Shown: positions 1 to 8,305, numbered from the stretch's first letter. The stretch: 64,000 bases of DNA from Sphingosinicella sp. BN140058 (GCF_004135585.1 NZ_CP035501.1:3977501-4041500); one strand, 5' to 3'. A program made the numbers and translations. The notes: generated by a model from the sequence alone, not told the origin.

Positions 1-596
1 CCGCGGCGCGGACGCTGCAGCAGATCAACAACCAGATCCAGTCGCTACAGAACGAAACACGGATGCTGAGCAACCAGGCGAAGAACCTGTCCAGGATCGA
101 CTTCCCGGAGCTGCGGCAATTGACCGGCGACCTGGAGGCAATCGACCGGCTGATGGCGCAGGCGCAAGGGCTGGATTTCGGGATCGACGGTCTCGACGCA
201 CGCCTGGAGCGGCTGTTTCCGCAGGGAGTCGATGCGGGGATCGGCGCGCACCAGCGCGTGATCGACGCCAAGGCACGGCTGGAGGCCGCGCGGGCGGGGT
301 TCCGCCGGGCGATCGGCGTCCAGTCTCAGCTGATGGCCAATTTGAAGGCCGACGCCGAGGCGCTGGATCGGATCGTCGGCAGGAGCCAGGGCGCCGAAGG
401 CGCGCTCCAGGCGCAGCAGGCCGCGAACCAGCTGCTCGCGCTGACCGCCAAGCAGCAATTCCAGATCCAGACTCTGATGGCTGCCCAATATCGTGCCGAA
501 GCCACGGACGCGGCACGCCGCGCCCAGGCCGAGGCGGAGGGACAGGCCGCCACCAGCAAGTTCCTCGGATCCGGGTCCGCTTACACGCCCGACTGA
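1..596 (+). CDS. trbJ: TrbJ/VirB5-like conjugative transfer protein, 5' partial
   Basis: The reading frame is open from the left edge (frame 3) to a TGA at 594-596, so the N-terminus and signal peptide lie outside the window. The visible part is a long Gln/Ala-rich helical protein (QQINNQIQ, ARMLSNQAKNL-like text) typical of TrbJ, the periplasmic/surface minor-pilus component of P-type type IV secretion. TrbJ is usually about 240-260 residues, so roughly 50 residues are missing. It leads into trbL 103 bases downstream with no trbK between them. Identity rests on sequence style plus the trbL-F-G-I genes that follow. Confidence 0.85.
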   Translation, partial: AARTLQQINNQIQSLQNETRMLSNQAKNLSRIDFPELRQLTGDLEAIDRLMAQAQGLDFGIDGLDARLERLFPQGVDAGIGAHQRVIDAKARLEAARAGFRRAIGVQSQLMANLKADAEALDRIVGRSQGAEGALQAQQAANQLLALTAKQQFQIQTLMAAQYRAEATDAARRAQAEAEGQAATSKFLGSGSAYTPD

Positions 597-699
597 ACGC
601 CCGCCCGATGCCGGGCGGCGGGCAAGCGTGAAGCCGCATCGCCGCCCGGCTTCCCGGCTCCCGAGCGCCTCGCTCCACCCCTTACGCTGGACAAGATGC

Positions 700-2004
700 G
701 TGACCGACCTCAACGTCATCGACCGCTTCCTGCAAGCCTTCATCCGCTACATCGACAGCGGGTTCGGGCTGCTCGGCGCCGACGTCCAGTTCCTCACGGC
801 AACCCTGATCGGCATCGACATCACGCTTGCCGGCCTGTTCTGGGCGGTGGGCGGCGAGGACAATGTGATCGGCCGCTTCCTCCGCAAGATCCTCTATATC
901 GGCGCCTTCTCGCTGATCCTGAACAGCTTCTCGCTGCTCGCCGACATCATCTTCCGGTCGTTCGCGCAGGCCGGGCTGACGGCTGGGGGAGGGACCCTGT
1001 CCGCCGAGGACCTGCTGCGGCCGGGCCGCCTTGCCGCGACCGGATACTCGGCCGCCTGGCCCCTGCTGGAGCAGGCCTCGGGCATGATGGGGTTCGTCAG
1101 TTTCTTCGAGAATTTCCTGACCATCTCGGTGCTGCTCTTCGCCTGGGCGATCGTCATCCTCGCCTTCTTCATCCTCGCCGTGCAGATGTTCGTGACGATC
1201 ATCGAGTTCAAGCTGACCAGCCTCGCCGGCTTCGTGCTGGTCCCGTTTGCGCTCTGGAACCGCACCGCCTTCCTCGCCGAGCGGGTGCTCGGCAACGTGG
1301 TCTCGTCAGGCATCAAGGTGATGGCGCTGGCGGTGATCGTCGGCATCGGCGCCAATTTCTTCGAGGCGTTCACGACCTCGATGCAGAGGCAGGAACCGGA
1401 CCTCGCTGCCGCCATGAGCCTGGCGCTGGGCGCGCTGTCGCTGTTCGGCCTCGGGATCTTCGGGCCGGGCATCGCGTCGGGCCTGGTCGCCGGTGCGCCC
1501 CAGCTCGGCGCCGGCGCGGCGCTCGGCACCGCCGCAGGCGCCGCCGGAGTGACCTTGCTTGCGGGAGGCGCGGCGGCTGGCGCCGCTCGCGCCGCCGGGG
1601 GCGCCGCGCTCGGTGCTGTCCGGGCCGGCACCTCCATGGGATCGGCGGCATCGACCGCTTACAGTCTCGGCAAGGAGACCGCGTCGTCACCAAGCGTTGG
1701 CGCGGGGCTCGGCGGCGTCGCACGGGCCGCCGGCGGTGCGATGCGCAACCGCGCGTCAGCCACGCTCGGCCTCGGCGAGGCCGCGGAGCGCGGCCGCGCA
1801 GCGGCATGGAACGCACTCAATCGAAAGCGCGCGGACGGTGGTTCCCCGAGCCCGGAGCCGACGGCGCAGACGCCCGCCTGGGCGCAGGCGCTGCGCAGCC
1901 GGCAAACGGCGCGCCACCATCAGCAAGCCGTCCTGCATGCTCTCCAGCAAGGCGACCGCGGCGGCGCGTCCGCCCACCCTGACATCAAGGAAAGGGACGA
2001 GTGA
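700..2004 (+). CDS. trbL: TrbL/VirB6 inner-membrane mating-channel protein
   Basis: The protein is a polytopic inner-membrane component of the conjugative type IV secretion channel. I chose the GTG at 700 because the family's typical N-terminus (VIDRFLQAFIRYIDSGFGLLG) starts there; the frame is open further upstream but that part is low-complexity. About 434 residues: hydrophobic segments lie in the first 300 residues, with an Ala/Gly-rich low-complexity stretch around 255-310 and a hydrophilic C-terminal tail, as in TrbL. The stop TGA shares a base with the trbF ATG, indicating translational coupling. Confidence 0.9.
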   Translation: MTDLNVIDRFLQAFIRYIDSGFGLLGADVQFLTATLIGIDITLAGLFWAVGGEDNVIGRFLRKILYIGAFSLILNSFSLLADIIFRSFAQAGLTAGGGTLSAEDLLRPGRLAATGYSAAWPLLEQASGMMGFVSFFENFLTISVLLFAWAIVILAFFILAVQMFVTIIEFKLTSLAGFVLVPFALWNRTAFLAERVLGNVVSSGIKVMALAVIVGIGANFFEAFTTSMQRQEPDLAAAMSLALGALSLFGLGIFGPGIASGLVAGAPQLGAGAALGTAAGAAGVTLLAGGAAAGAARAAGGAALGAVRAGTSMGSAASTAYSLGKETASSPSVGAGLGGVARAAGGAMRNRASATLGLGEAAERGRAAAWNALNRKRADGGSPSPEPTAQTPAWAQALRSRQTARHHQQAVLHALQQGDRGGASAHPDIKERDE

Positions 2005-2792
2005 TGATCTTCAAGCGCGCCGTCCAGCGTTTTGGACGGACACCGCAACCCGAAACGCCCTACCAAAGGGCAGCCCAGGTCTGGGACGAGAGGATCGGCT
2101 CCGCACGGGTCCAGGCACGCAACTGGCGACTGATGGCCTTCTGCACCCTGGCGCTGAGCAGTGCGCTGTCGGGGGGACTTCTCTGGCAGTCGCTCCAGAG
2201 CCGCATCGTTCCCTATGTGGTCGAGGTCGACCGCCTCGGCGAAGCCCGGGCGGTGTCCAGAGCGGAGGCGACGTTCCGGCCCAACGACGCGCAGATCGCC
2301 TGGCACCTCGCAAGGTTCGTCGAGAATGTGCGCGGCGTCTCGCTCGATCCGGTGCTGATGCGCCGCGCCTGGCTGTCGGCCTACGACTTTGCGACCGAAC
2401 GCGGCGCGAAATTCCTGAACGATTATGCGCGTGCCGCCGACCCGTTCGCGCGCGTCGGGGACCGGGCGGTGTCGGTCCAGGTCACCAGCGTGGTGCGTGC
2501 GTCCGACCATTCGTTTCAGGTGAAATGGACCGAGACGGTCTACGACCGCGGCAGCGAAGCGGGGTCGTCGCACTGGACGGCTATGGTGACGATCGTGACC
2601 AGGCCGCCCGCGTCCGCGGAGACGCTCCGCGCGAACCCGCTCGGCATCTATGTCGATGCGATCGACTGGACTCGTGAGCTCGACCCGGCGGCCGCGGCGC
2701 GCCTGCAGCCGCCCAGCTGGATGCCGTCGGGCTCCCCCGTCGATCCCGATGCCGCCAATCGTCCGAATGTCCGCCCGGAGGTTCAGCCATGA
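2004..2792 (+). CDS. trbF: TrbF/VirB8-like conjugative transfer protein
   Basis: This is the VirB8-type assembly factor of the type IV secretion system: a short cytoplasmic N-terminus, one membrane helix near residues 34-52, and a periplasmic VirB8-fold domain with the family text IVPYVVEVDRLG and WTAMVTI. The ATG at 2004 overlaps the trbL stop by one base; a GTG at 2001 one codon earlier is also possible. The purine-rich AAGGAAAGGG at 1987-1996 can serve either. The stop overlaps the start of trbG by four bases, so J-L-F-G-I is one coupled operon. Confidence 0.9.
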   Translation: MIFKRAVQRFGRTPQPETPYQRAAQVWDERIGSARVQARNWRLMAFCTLALSSALSGGLLWQSLQSRIVPYVVEVDRLGEARAVSRAEATFRPNDAQIAWHLARFVENVRGVSLDPVLMRRAWLSAYDFATERGAKFLNDYARAADPFARVGDRAVSVQVTSVVRASDHSFQVKWTETVYDRGSEAGSSHWTAMVTIVTRPPASAETLRANPLGIYVDAIDWTRELDPAAAARLQPPSWMPSGSPVDPDAANRPNVRPEVQP

Positions 2793-3634
2793 TCCACTCT
2801 CTTCGACCTTCCCTGATGCTTGCCACTTGTCTTGCCGCTGCGGCAGGGGATGCCTGCGCGTCGCTGGGCGGACCGCCTGCCCGAAACGTGGCGCCACCGC
2901 CGGGGAGCTTGCCGCGGGCGGCCGCCGGGCGGGGCTTCGCGGGTGCAGTGTCGGTCCAGCCCTTTGCGCAAGGGACCACCTATGAGGTGATCACCGCGCC
3001 CGGACGGGTGACTGACATCGCGCTCCAGCCCGGCGAGACACTGGTAGCAGTCGCAAGCGGGGACACGGCGCGCTGGGTGATCGGCGACACCACGAGCGGA
3101 TCCGGTCCCGACAAGCGGACGCACGTGCTGGTCAAGCCGTTCGGCCCAGGCCTTGCCACCAACCTCGTCATCACCACCGACAGGCGCACTTATTATGTCG
3201 CGCTCACCAGCGTGGCGAGGTCAGCGATGACGTCGCTGTCCTGGACCTACCCCGCCGATGCGCTGATCGCGCTCGAACATCAGGCGGCCGCGGCCGAGGC
3301 GGCATCACCGGTGGCGGCAGGACTCGAGGTCGAGCAGCTGCGCTTCAATTATGCGATATCGGGAGACCGACCGTCGTGGCGTCCCGTGCGTGCCTTCGAC
3401 GACGGGCGGCGCACCTTCATCGAGTTTCCGGAGACGCTCGCCGTCGGCGAGGCGCCACCCATTTTCCTGCTCGGACCTGGCGAAGAGGCCGAGCTGGTCA
3501 ACTACCGCGTCAGGGGCCGCTTCTATGTGGTCGACCGCATCTTCGAAGCCGCGGAGCTCCGGCTGGGCACCAGGAAGCAGGTGAAGGTGCGCATTCGCCG
3601 GCTGGAGGGCGCAACGTCGCGGAGCGGGTCATGA
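2789..3634 (+). CDS. trbG: TrbG/VirB9-like conjugative transfer protein
   Basis: This is the VirB9/CagX-family outer-membrane-complex component. It begins with a Sec signal peptide (hydrophobic run LMLATCLAAAAGDACA), followed by the N-terminal beta domain with YEVITAPGRVTDIALQPGE and a C-terminal domain with RPVRAFDDGRRTFIEFP and NYRVRGRFYVVDRIFE, both characteristic of TrbG. Length 281 residues is normal for the family. The ATG overlaps the trbF stop by four bases (ATGA) and its own stop overlaps the trbI ATG in the same way. Confidence 0.92.
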   Translation: MIHSLRPSLMLATCLAAAAGDACASLGGPPARNVAPPPGSLPRAAAGRGFAGAVSVQPFAQGTTYEVITAPGRVTDIALQPGETLVAVASGDTARWVIGDTTSGSGPDKRTHVLVKPFGPGLATNLVITTDRRTYYVALTSVARSAMTSLSWTYPADALIALEHQAAAAEAASPVAAGLEVEQLRFNYAISGDRPSWRPVRAFDDGRRTFIEFPETLAVGEAPPIFLLGPGEEAELVNYRVRGRFYVVDRIFEAAELRLGTRKQVKVRIRRLEGATSRSGS

Positions 3635-4869
3635 ACGCCGAGGCGCAACAACCGCCCATGGCGGTCGATGCTTCCGGGCCTGCGCCTGCGCCTGCGCCTG
3701 CCAAGGCGGATCCGGAATCGCTCGCATTGCGCGCGGACCCGCCGCGCGTGATCCGGTTCAAGCGTGGCGCGATCATCGCGGCCGCGGCGCTCGGCTCCGT
3801 CGGACTTGCAGTCACCGCGTGGACGGCATTCGGATCGTCGTCTTTCCGCTTCCGCGCGCCGCCTGATGGTCGGGTTGTGGTGGCAAAGCCGAGCGCGGAG
3901 GCCGTGAGCAATCTCCCTGGAGATTATGGCGAGGTGCCCAGATTGGGACCTCCGTTGCCCGGGGATCTGGGCCGGCCGATCCTCGAGCACCAGCGCAAGA
4001 ACCTGAACGAACCAGCGGCGCAAGCGGCGGAGCCGGCAAGAGAGGCTGCGGAGATCGAGCGGGAGAAGCGGGCTGCGGACCTGCGCGCGGCACGGGAGTC
4101 GGGATTGCTCGTCGCGGTAAGCACCCGATCGGATCGGCCGGCCTCCGCCGGGGCGACGCTCGATGCCGCGCCGGAGCAAAGGGTCGATGCCTCACGAGGT
4201 GCAACCGAGCCCGATCGGGGATCCGCGAACCAGCAGCGGAAGGCCGACGTCGTCAGCTCTCGGGACGGCGGCTCCGACGTCAATCGTTATCGGCTGACGC
4301 CGCCCGCGTCGCCCGACATGCTGTCTGCAGGAAGCCTGATCGCCGCGAGCCTGATCACGGGGATCAGGTCCGATGTGCCGGGGATCGTGATCGCCCAGGT
4401 CACCGAGCGCGTGTTCGACAGCGCAACCGGCACGCGGCTGCTGATACCACAAGGCGCGCGGTTGATCGGGCGCTATGACAGCGTGATCGCATTCGGCCAG
4501 CGTCGTGCCCTGGTCGTCTGGCAGCGGATCATCATGCCCGATGGCAGTTCGGTGCGTCTCGACGACGTGCCTGCAACGGACCCCTCGGGCTATGCCGGCC
4601 TCGCCGACGAGGTCGACTTCCACACCTGGACGCTGTTGAAAGGCGCCGCGATTTCGACGCTCCTCGGCGTCGGCGCGAGCCTGACCTTCTCCGGCGAGAG
4701 CGATCTCGTCCAGGCGATACGAGAGTCGACGCAGCAGAACACGTCCCGGGCGGGAGATCAGCTGACCGCCCGCAACCTGCAGATCCCGCCGACCATCACC
4801 ATCCGGCCTGGCGCACCCGTCCGCCTCGTCGTTCATCGCGACCTTGTCCTCGCGCCCTGGAAGGAGTGA
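3631..4869 (+). CDS. trbI: TrbI/VirB10-like conjugative transfer protein
   Basis: This is the VirB10 homologue that spans inner and outer membranes and gates the mating channel. It has a cytoplasmic Pro/Ala-rich N-terminus, one membrane helix near residues 47-65, a Pro- and Glu-rich periplasmic linker to about residue 220, and the conserved TrbI beta-barrel domain (TPPASPDMLSAGSLIAASL, LLIPQGARLIGRYDS, VDFHTWTLLKGAAISTLLG). I chose ATG 3631 because it overlaps the trbG stop (ATGA) and no good site lies upstream. About 412 residues, normal for the family. Confidence 0.92.
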   Translation: MNAEAQQPPMAVDASGPAPAPAPAKADPESLALRADPPRVIRFKRGAIIAAAALGSVGLAVTAWTAFGSSSFRFRAPPDGRVVVAKPSAEAVSNLPGDYGEVPRLGPPLPGDLGRPILEHQRKNLNEPAAQAAEPAREAAEIEREKRAADLRAARESGLLVAVSTRSDRPASAGATLDAAPEQRVDASRGATEPDRGSANQQRKADVVSSRDGGSDVNRYRLTPPASPDMLSAGSLIAASLITGIRSDVPGIVIAQVTERVFDSATGTRLLIPQGARLIGRYDSVIAFGQRRALVVWQRIIMPDGSSVRLDDVPATDPSGYAGLADEVDFHTWTLLKGAAISTLLGVGASLTFSGESDLVQAIRESTQQNTSRAGDQLTARNLQIPPTITIRPGAPVRLVVHRDLVLAPWKE

Positions 4870-4873
4870 GTTC

Positions 4874-5104
4874 ATGCCGGAGCTGAGGCTCGCAAGATTG
4901 CCGGATCGCACCCCGGTCAAGGCGACGATCACCCTGCCACCGGGTCTTCACCAGGCGCTGCAGGATTATGCCCGCGTCTACGCGGCGGCCTATGGCGAGG
5001 AGGAGCCGATAGCGGAGCTCATCCCGGCAATTCTCGCCAGCTTCCTCGAAAGCGATCGCGCATTCGTGCGGGCGCGGGATGCCATGCGGGACAGCGACAA
5101 GTGA
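4874..5104 (+). CDS. DUF2274 small protein at the end of the trb operon
   Basis: A 76-residue soluble protein starting MPELRLARLPDRTPVKATITLPP and containing LHQALQDYARVYA and a helical C-terminus. This matches the DUF2274 proteins that regularly follow trbI in alphaproteobacterial conjugative elements. A strong AAGGAG at 4861-4866 sits seven bases before the ATG and overlaps the last codons of trbI. The fold looks like a ribbon-helix-helix regulator (an ITLPPGLHQAL-type strand then helix), which would suit an operon autoregulator, but that role is inference. Confidence 0.8.
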   Translation: MPELRLARLPDRTPVKATITLPPGLHQALQDYARVYAAAYGEEEPIAELIPAILASFLESDRAFVRARDAMRDSDK

Positions 5105-5599
5105 TGGATGTGCCGGAAGCTGTGATTGTCCGGATCGACTCTCGTCCACCGGCGGGAGCCTCGACGTGACGCAGACCGGATTTTGTGCCGGGAAAATCCC
5201 GACCGTGTTCCCCGGGAAATGGGGCGCGTCTCGATGGCTTGCTGCGCTGCTGGCCTCTCAGCCGGGGCGTTGCCCGGCTTGGCCGCCATTGGGTGGCCTT
5301 GCCATCTGCCCATTCTTGACCCTGTGCGGTTGGCTGAATCTACGCCGGGGCGACGCGCGCGAGTGGTTCTCACGCCGGCGCGACCGGACATCGAACCCGC
5401 GCGAGCGTATCGATCGGAATCGCCATTTCGAGCTGGAAAGCTCCGCGTTGGTCATTCGCCTTATGCCGGTCTTCAACGCGCGATTTCCGGAAGACGACAC
5501 GGCCGCTTAGGCGATCGGACGAGAGCGGTTCGTCGCGCGGGTCGCGCGGCGGCTCGGGGACGGCGACTTGGCATTCCAGCTGGACCGGGGACGTTGACC
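5105..5599. other. gap between the trb operon and the HTH gene
   Basis: No gene is supported here. The frame upstream of the HTH gene stays open through this gap, which at this GC content means little. A small inverted repeat, CGGGAAAATCCCG (near 5189-5201), followed within about 15 bases by CCCCGGGAAATGGGG, could be a regulatory site, but nothing links it to a known regulator. Confidence 0.3.
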
Positions 5600-5827
5600 A
5601 TGTCGGTGCGCAGTGTCGGCGAAGGAGCCATGGGCGGCGCGGCCGCGGAGGCTTCGATGCCGATCACCGTGCGGGTTCGGGAGGCATGCCGTCTCACCGG
5701 CATCGGCCGCTCCAAGATGTACATGTTGATTCAGGAGGGGCATATCGAGGTGGTCAAGGTGGGCTCGATGACCCTGATCACGATGCGCAGCCTGACGGCG
5801 TTCCTGCTCCCGCCGCCACGACCGTGA
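5600..5827 (+). CDS. AlpA/excisionase-like helix-turn-helix protein
   Basis: A short DNA-binding protein whose C-terminal 50 residues form a MerR/excisionase-type winged helix: VREACRLTGIGRSKMYMLIQEG followed by a recognition wing and IEVVKVGSMTLITMRSL. This is the pattern of AlpA-like regulators and recombination directionality factors on integrative elements. Three in-frame ATGs (5600, 5630, 5657) are possible; 5657 has GGAGG five bases upstream, so the true protein may be only 56 residues. Its position after the trb operon fits an element regulator or Xis, which is inference from context. Confidence 0.65.
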   Translation: MSVRSVGEGAMGGAAAEASMPITVRVREACRLTGIGRSKMYMLIQEGHIEVVKVGSMTLITMRSLTAFLLPPPRP

Positions 5828-5991
5828 TCCTCGATCCGGGCGTGCCCTGATTGCTCCCGACGGAAGGCAGGAGACCAGGCAGGCGCCTCGACTTCTGCCA
5901 CGGTGCCGGTCATGGCTCACGGGCCTCCTTGCGACCTCCCGTCCAGCCTGCGGGACAACCCCGATCGCAAAACCCGCTAATCACCGTCTTG

Positions 5992-6006
5992 GAACAAATC
6001 GGAAAC
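5992..6006. promoter_or_regulatory. LexA-like box (GAAC-N7-AAAC)
   Basis: GAAC at 5992-5995 and AAAC at 6003-6006 are separated by seven bases. The alphaproteobacterial LexA operator is GTTC-N7-GTTC, so this matches seven of eight defined positions on the opposite strand. It lies about 35 bases before the ATG of the small membrane protein at 6041, in a locally AT-richer stretch. An SRAP (SOS-response-associated) gene lies nearby. Confidence 0.4.
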
Positions 6007-6040
6007 AAATCCTTGCGTTTTTCGCATCTTCTGGGTAGGC

Positions 6041-6277
6041 ATGGAGGACGGCTCGGCTTCGAGTCTCGTGCCATTCTTGTCCCGGATGCCCATGGAACAG
6101 CTTATCATAATCTCGGCCGCCGGATCTGCCGCGGCTGCCCTGCTCGGCGGCCTCGGCTGGCTCATCTACCGCGCCTGCCTCGGTATCGCGCTGGTGATCG
6201 ATGCCAGGGCCCGACGGGAGGCGCGTCGGTCGGCGTTCAAGCTTGCCGCGCGCCGGAAGCGGGAACGCCGGCCCTGA
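6041..6277 (+). CDS. small single-pass membrane protein, possibly SOS-controlled
   Basis: A 78-residue protein I do not recognise. It has one clear hydrophobic segment (about residues 20-52, LIIISAAGSAAAALLGGLGWLIY) and a very basic Arg-rich C-terminal tail, so it should be an inner-membrane protein with the tail in the cytoplasm. ATGs at 6041, 6086 and 6092 are all possible. The LexA-like box upstream suggests DNA-damage induction. The region also has a plausible antisense frame (6166-6483), so the call is tentative. Confidence 0.4.
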   Translation: MEDGSASSLVPFLSRMPMEQLIIISAAGSAAAALLGGLGWLIYRACLGIALVIDARARREARRSAFKLAARRKRERRP

Positions 6278-6483
6278 GCGCAGGGCCTGAGTCCGGGACT
6301 CGCGTGGATTTCGATCCCTGCCGGGACCTTGGCGCCCTCGAGGATCCTGTTGGCGACCGTCTCGATATCGAAGCACTCGCTAGGGGGCTCGGGCTTCGAG
6401 GATGCGGATCCCGTGGTGGGCACGGAAGCGACCCGCACCGCTCTCCGCCAAAGGGGCTCCCGCCTGCGCTCGTGGTAACGCAT
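6166..6483 (-). CDS. hypothetical protein, doubtful
   Basis: A 105-codon frame with strongly GC-rich third positions and a stretch that reads like real protein, CFDIETVANRILEGAKVPAG. There is no recognisable Shine-Dalgarno before the ATG at 6483 and the last third is Arg-rich. It overlaps the small membrane protein at 6041-6277 in antisense, so probably only one of the two is expressed in full. No function can be assigned. Confidence 0.25.
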   Translation of the reverse strand: MRYHERRREPLWRRAVRVASVPTTGSASSKPEPPSECFDIETVANRILEGAKVPAGIEIHASPGLRPCAQGRRSRFRRAASLNADRRASRRALASITSAIPRQAR

Positions 6484-6621
6484 GCGGGCAATGCGGCGAA
6501 GAGGGACGGTCGCCGCGATGCAGCTTAGCCATTTGCGACTTCCTGTCGATGCGACTGCCCATTCGATGTTCGCCGATGCTCAGAACCTGCGTGCATCGCC
6601 GGGGAGGGCGTTCGCCGCGGC

Positions 6622-7236
6622 TCAGGCCACGCACATCAGCTGCGAGGGGAAAGCGGCCGCGAGGGTGCAGATGTCATCCGTGTCGCCGCCGAGCCATCGT
6701 GCCTCGTCTTCCTCGTGCAGGATGACCGGACAGGCCTTGGGATGGACCCGGCCGACGATGTGCGTGGACGGATCCCCGTCATATCCGCAGGTGAGGAAGG
6801 CGAAGGCCTTGCCAGCCTCCGTCGGCCGCCAGACCCCGGCAAAGGAAAAGATCGGCCGCGAAGGAAGCGAGAACCAGCGTGCGAGCTTGGCGCCCTTCTC
6901 GCCTTCCCACTCGCAGAAGTCGGTGACCGGCACCAGGCAGCGACGGGCCGGATCCTTGAGGGAGGACCGCCAGAAGGGCGAGGAGAGGTTGCGGACGTTG
7001 GTCACCTTCTTGTCCAGCATCTTGCCGCTCGCGCCGCGTACCTTGGTCGGAAAACCCCAGGCGGCCGTGTCGAGCAGCCGGCGTCCTCCCTCCTCGCGTA
7101 CCATCCAGCCGATCCGGTCGGGAAACAGCTCGGGCGGCGGCAGCGGGGACGGTTCGGGCATCACGATCGCCGGATCGATGCCGAACCTGAGGGCGATTTC
7201 CTCCTGCTTGGCCGACATCCTGTAACGATTGCACAT
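6622..7236 (-). CDS. SRAP (SOS response-associated peptidase, YedK/HMCES) family protein
   Basis: The 204-residue protein starts MCNRY; after Met removal Cys2 is the catalytic nucleophile that crosslinks abasic sites in single-stranded DNA in this family. Further family landmarks are AAWGFPTKV, the NVRNLSSPFW segment, RRCLVPVTDFCEWE and the VHPKACPVIL segment carrying the conserved His. I chose the start at 7236 because the family needs Cys at position 2; the frame is open upstream but encodes junk. It lies downstream of a frameshifted small gene on the same strand. The role is shielding of abasic-site damage, possibly protecting transferred single-stranded element DNA (inference). Confidence 0.92.
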   Translation of the reverse strand: MCNRYRMSAKQEEIALRFGIDPAIVMPEPSPLPPPELFPDRIGWMVREEGGRRLLDTAAWGFPTKVRGASGKMLDKKVTNVRNLSSPFWRSSLKDPARRCLVPVTDFCEWEGEKGAKLARWFSLPSRPIFSFAGVWRPTEAGKAFAFLTCGYDGDPSTHIVGRVHPKACPVILHEEDEARWLGGDTDDICTLAAAFPSQLMCVA

Positions 7237-7298
7237 GCGTCCCGCTTTCCTGTTCCCCGCGGATGTTAAGCCTGCATCCCGGACGGCGCGCAAGGGCA

Positions 7299-7495
7299 TC
7301 ATTGCAGGGTGGGCGGAGCCTGCGGCCGCAGCTGTTCGATGCGGGTCCGGATGGCCATCCAGGTGCGAGCGCCCGCCAGATCCCGTCGCGGAGCAGCTGG
7401 TCGATGCGCCGTTCGGAATGCGCCACGGCATCCTCACCATGCTGGCGAATCGTCTCGTTGGCACAGGCCCAAAGCTCCCAGTCGGGAAGGCTCAT
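7299..7495 (-). pseudogene. frameshifted small gene of the DUF6961 type
   Basis: Starting at ATG 7495 the frame reads MSLPDWELWACANETIRQHG and on to RRIDQLLRDG, typical of a small sphingomonad family I take to be DUF6961. It then derails. Restoring one base near 7381-7387 gives DLAGARTWMAIRTRIEQL and a TGA at 7299-7301, the normal continuation of the family. The total of 197 bases is exactly one short of 66 codons. A single-base deletion (or a sequencing error) is the simplest reading. It sits just upstream of the SRAP gene on the same strand. Confidence 0.6.
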
Positions 7496-8034
7496 CTGCC
7501 GGCCCCGCAATCGAGGCTGAGCACCCGGCCTATGTCTTGTAGAGAGGCCATGAGCGAGGAAGCGGCGTGCGCAGAGTAGCAAATTACCTGCCGCGACGAT
7601 CTCCCCGCCCTCATATTGCGCCTCGCCCGTACCGCCCGCCCGCGTCCCGGGTGGCGGGCAGGATCGTACGAGATCGGCGATGCGCTGCCAATTGCCCCGC
7701 CTTCGACATGCGCTGCCCCGCCCGGCGCCGCTTCGGCCGCAAGGTCCTGGAGGAGGGGCGGCTCCGCGGCATCCTGCCTGTCACTCGGGAATGGAGCGGA
7801 CAATTGTTGCGATGGAAGGCAGGGCACGGAAAAGTGTCCGCCGAGTCCTCGTTCGGCCGGGTGGCCGCCATGCATGTCCAGGCCCCTCGCGGTTAAAGGT
7901 GGCGGCGCATGTCCATTCATGCACTCAACACCCGGCTTCATTCCCCGGTGCCATGGAGGCCGCGATTTTCGCCGCGGGGTGTCTCGGCAAGCTCGCATAG
8001 TCCGGTGGCGTCTCTGCGCCTGCTGAACAATCGA
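7496..8034. other. stretch without a supported gene before the lasso locus
   Basis: Several frames stay open on both strands, but their translations are Arg/Pro/Ala-rich with no domain-like text and no ribosome binding sites. I see no RNA gene. The right end, next to the lasso precursor, becomes AT-richer and is treated as its promoter region. Confidence 0.3.
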
Positions 8035-8053
8035 CTTATAGCCGAACTATAAG
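8035..8053. promoter_or_regulatory. perfect inverted repeat upstream of the lasso precursor
   Basis: CTTATAG (8035-8041) and CTATAAG (8047-8053) form a perfect 7-base inverted repeat with a 5-base spacer, 72 bases before the precursor ATG. It lies in the AT-rich part of the leader region and could be an operator for a dimeric regulator or overlap the promoter. A second, 16-base perfect palindrome TGCCATGGCCATGGCA lies at 8089-8104 inside the likely 5' untranslated region. Confidence 0.4.
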
Positions 8054-8125
8054 CTGGGTACCTGACCGCATCGGCTTATTCTTTCCCGTGCCATGGCCAT
8101 GGCATTCAAACGGAAGGAAACAGCC

Positions 8126-8251
8126 ATGAACCGCGATAACCAGGACCTGCTCGAACTCGGCGTCGTCAGCACCGACACCCGAGGCATTCTCGGCGCGAAG
8201 GAGGATTTCGAGGGCCTCCAGCGTGTCCCGGCCGGTCTCACCGACGACTGA
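8126..8251 (+). CDS. lasso peptide precursor
   Basis: A 41-residue peptide. The leader MNRDNQDLLELGVVSTDTR has the proteobacterial lasso hallmarks: a hydrophobic LLELG element for the RRE domain and Thr at the penultimate leader position (DTR then Gly). The predicted 22-residue core starts GILGAKEDFE and ends GLTDD. Gly1 would form the isopeptide ring with Asp8 (8-membered) or Glu7. AAGGAAA precedes the ATG at 8126; two in-frame ATGs at 8093 and 8099 could lengthen the leader by 9-11 residues but have no better site. The B, C and isopeptidase genes follow, which makes the call firm. Confidence 0.88.
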   Translation: MNRDNQDLLELGVVSTDTRGILGAKEDFEGLQRVPAGLTDD

Positions 8252-8305
8252 CGGGATCGGCGCGCGTCCGGCTGTCCGGGCGCGCGCTTCCCCGGCTCCG
8301 CCGCC

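Noticed and set aside
5126..5599. Long N-terminal extension of the AlpA-like HTH protein
   Set aside because: The frame is open but the text is random Arg/Pro-rich; the family is only 55-75 residues long and a good binding site lies near 5647.
7492..7998. 168-codon minus-strand frame upstream of the lasso locus
   Set aside because: Low-complexity Arg/Pro/Ala text, no domain, overlaps the better supported DUF6961-type remnant, no ribosome binding site.
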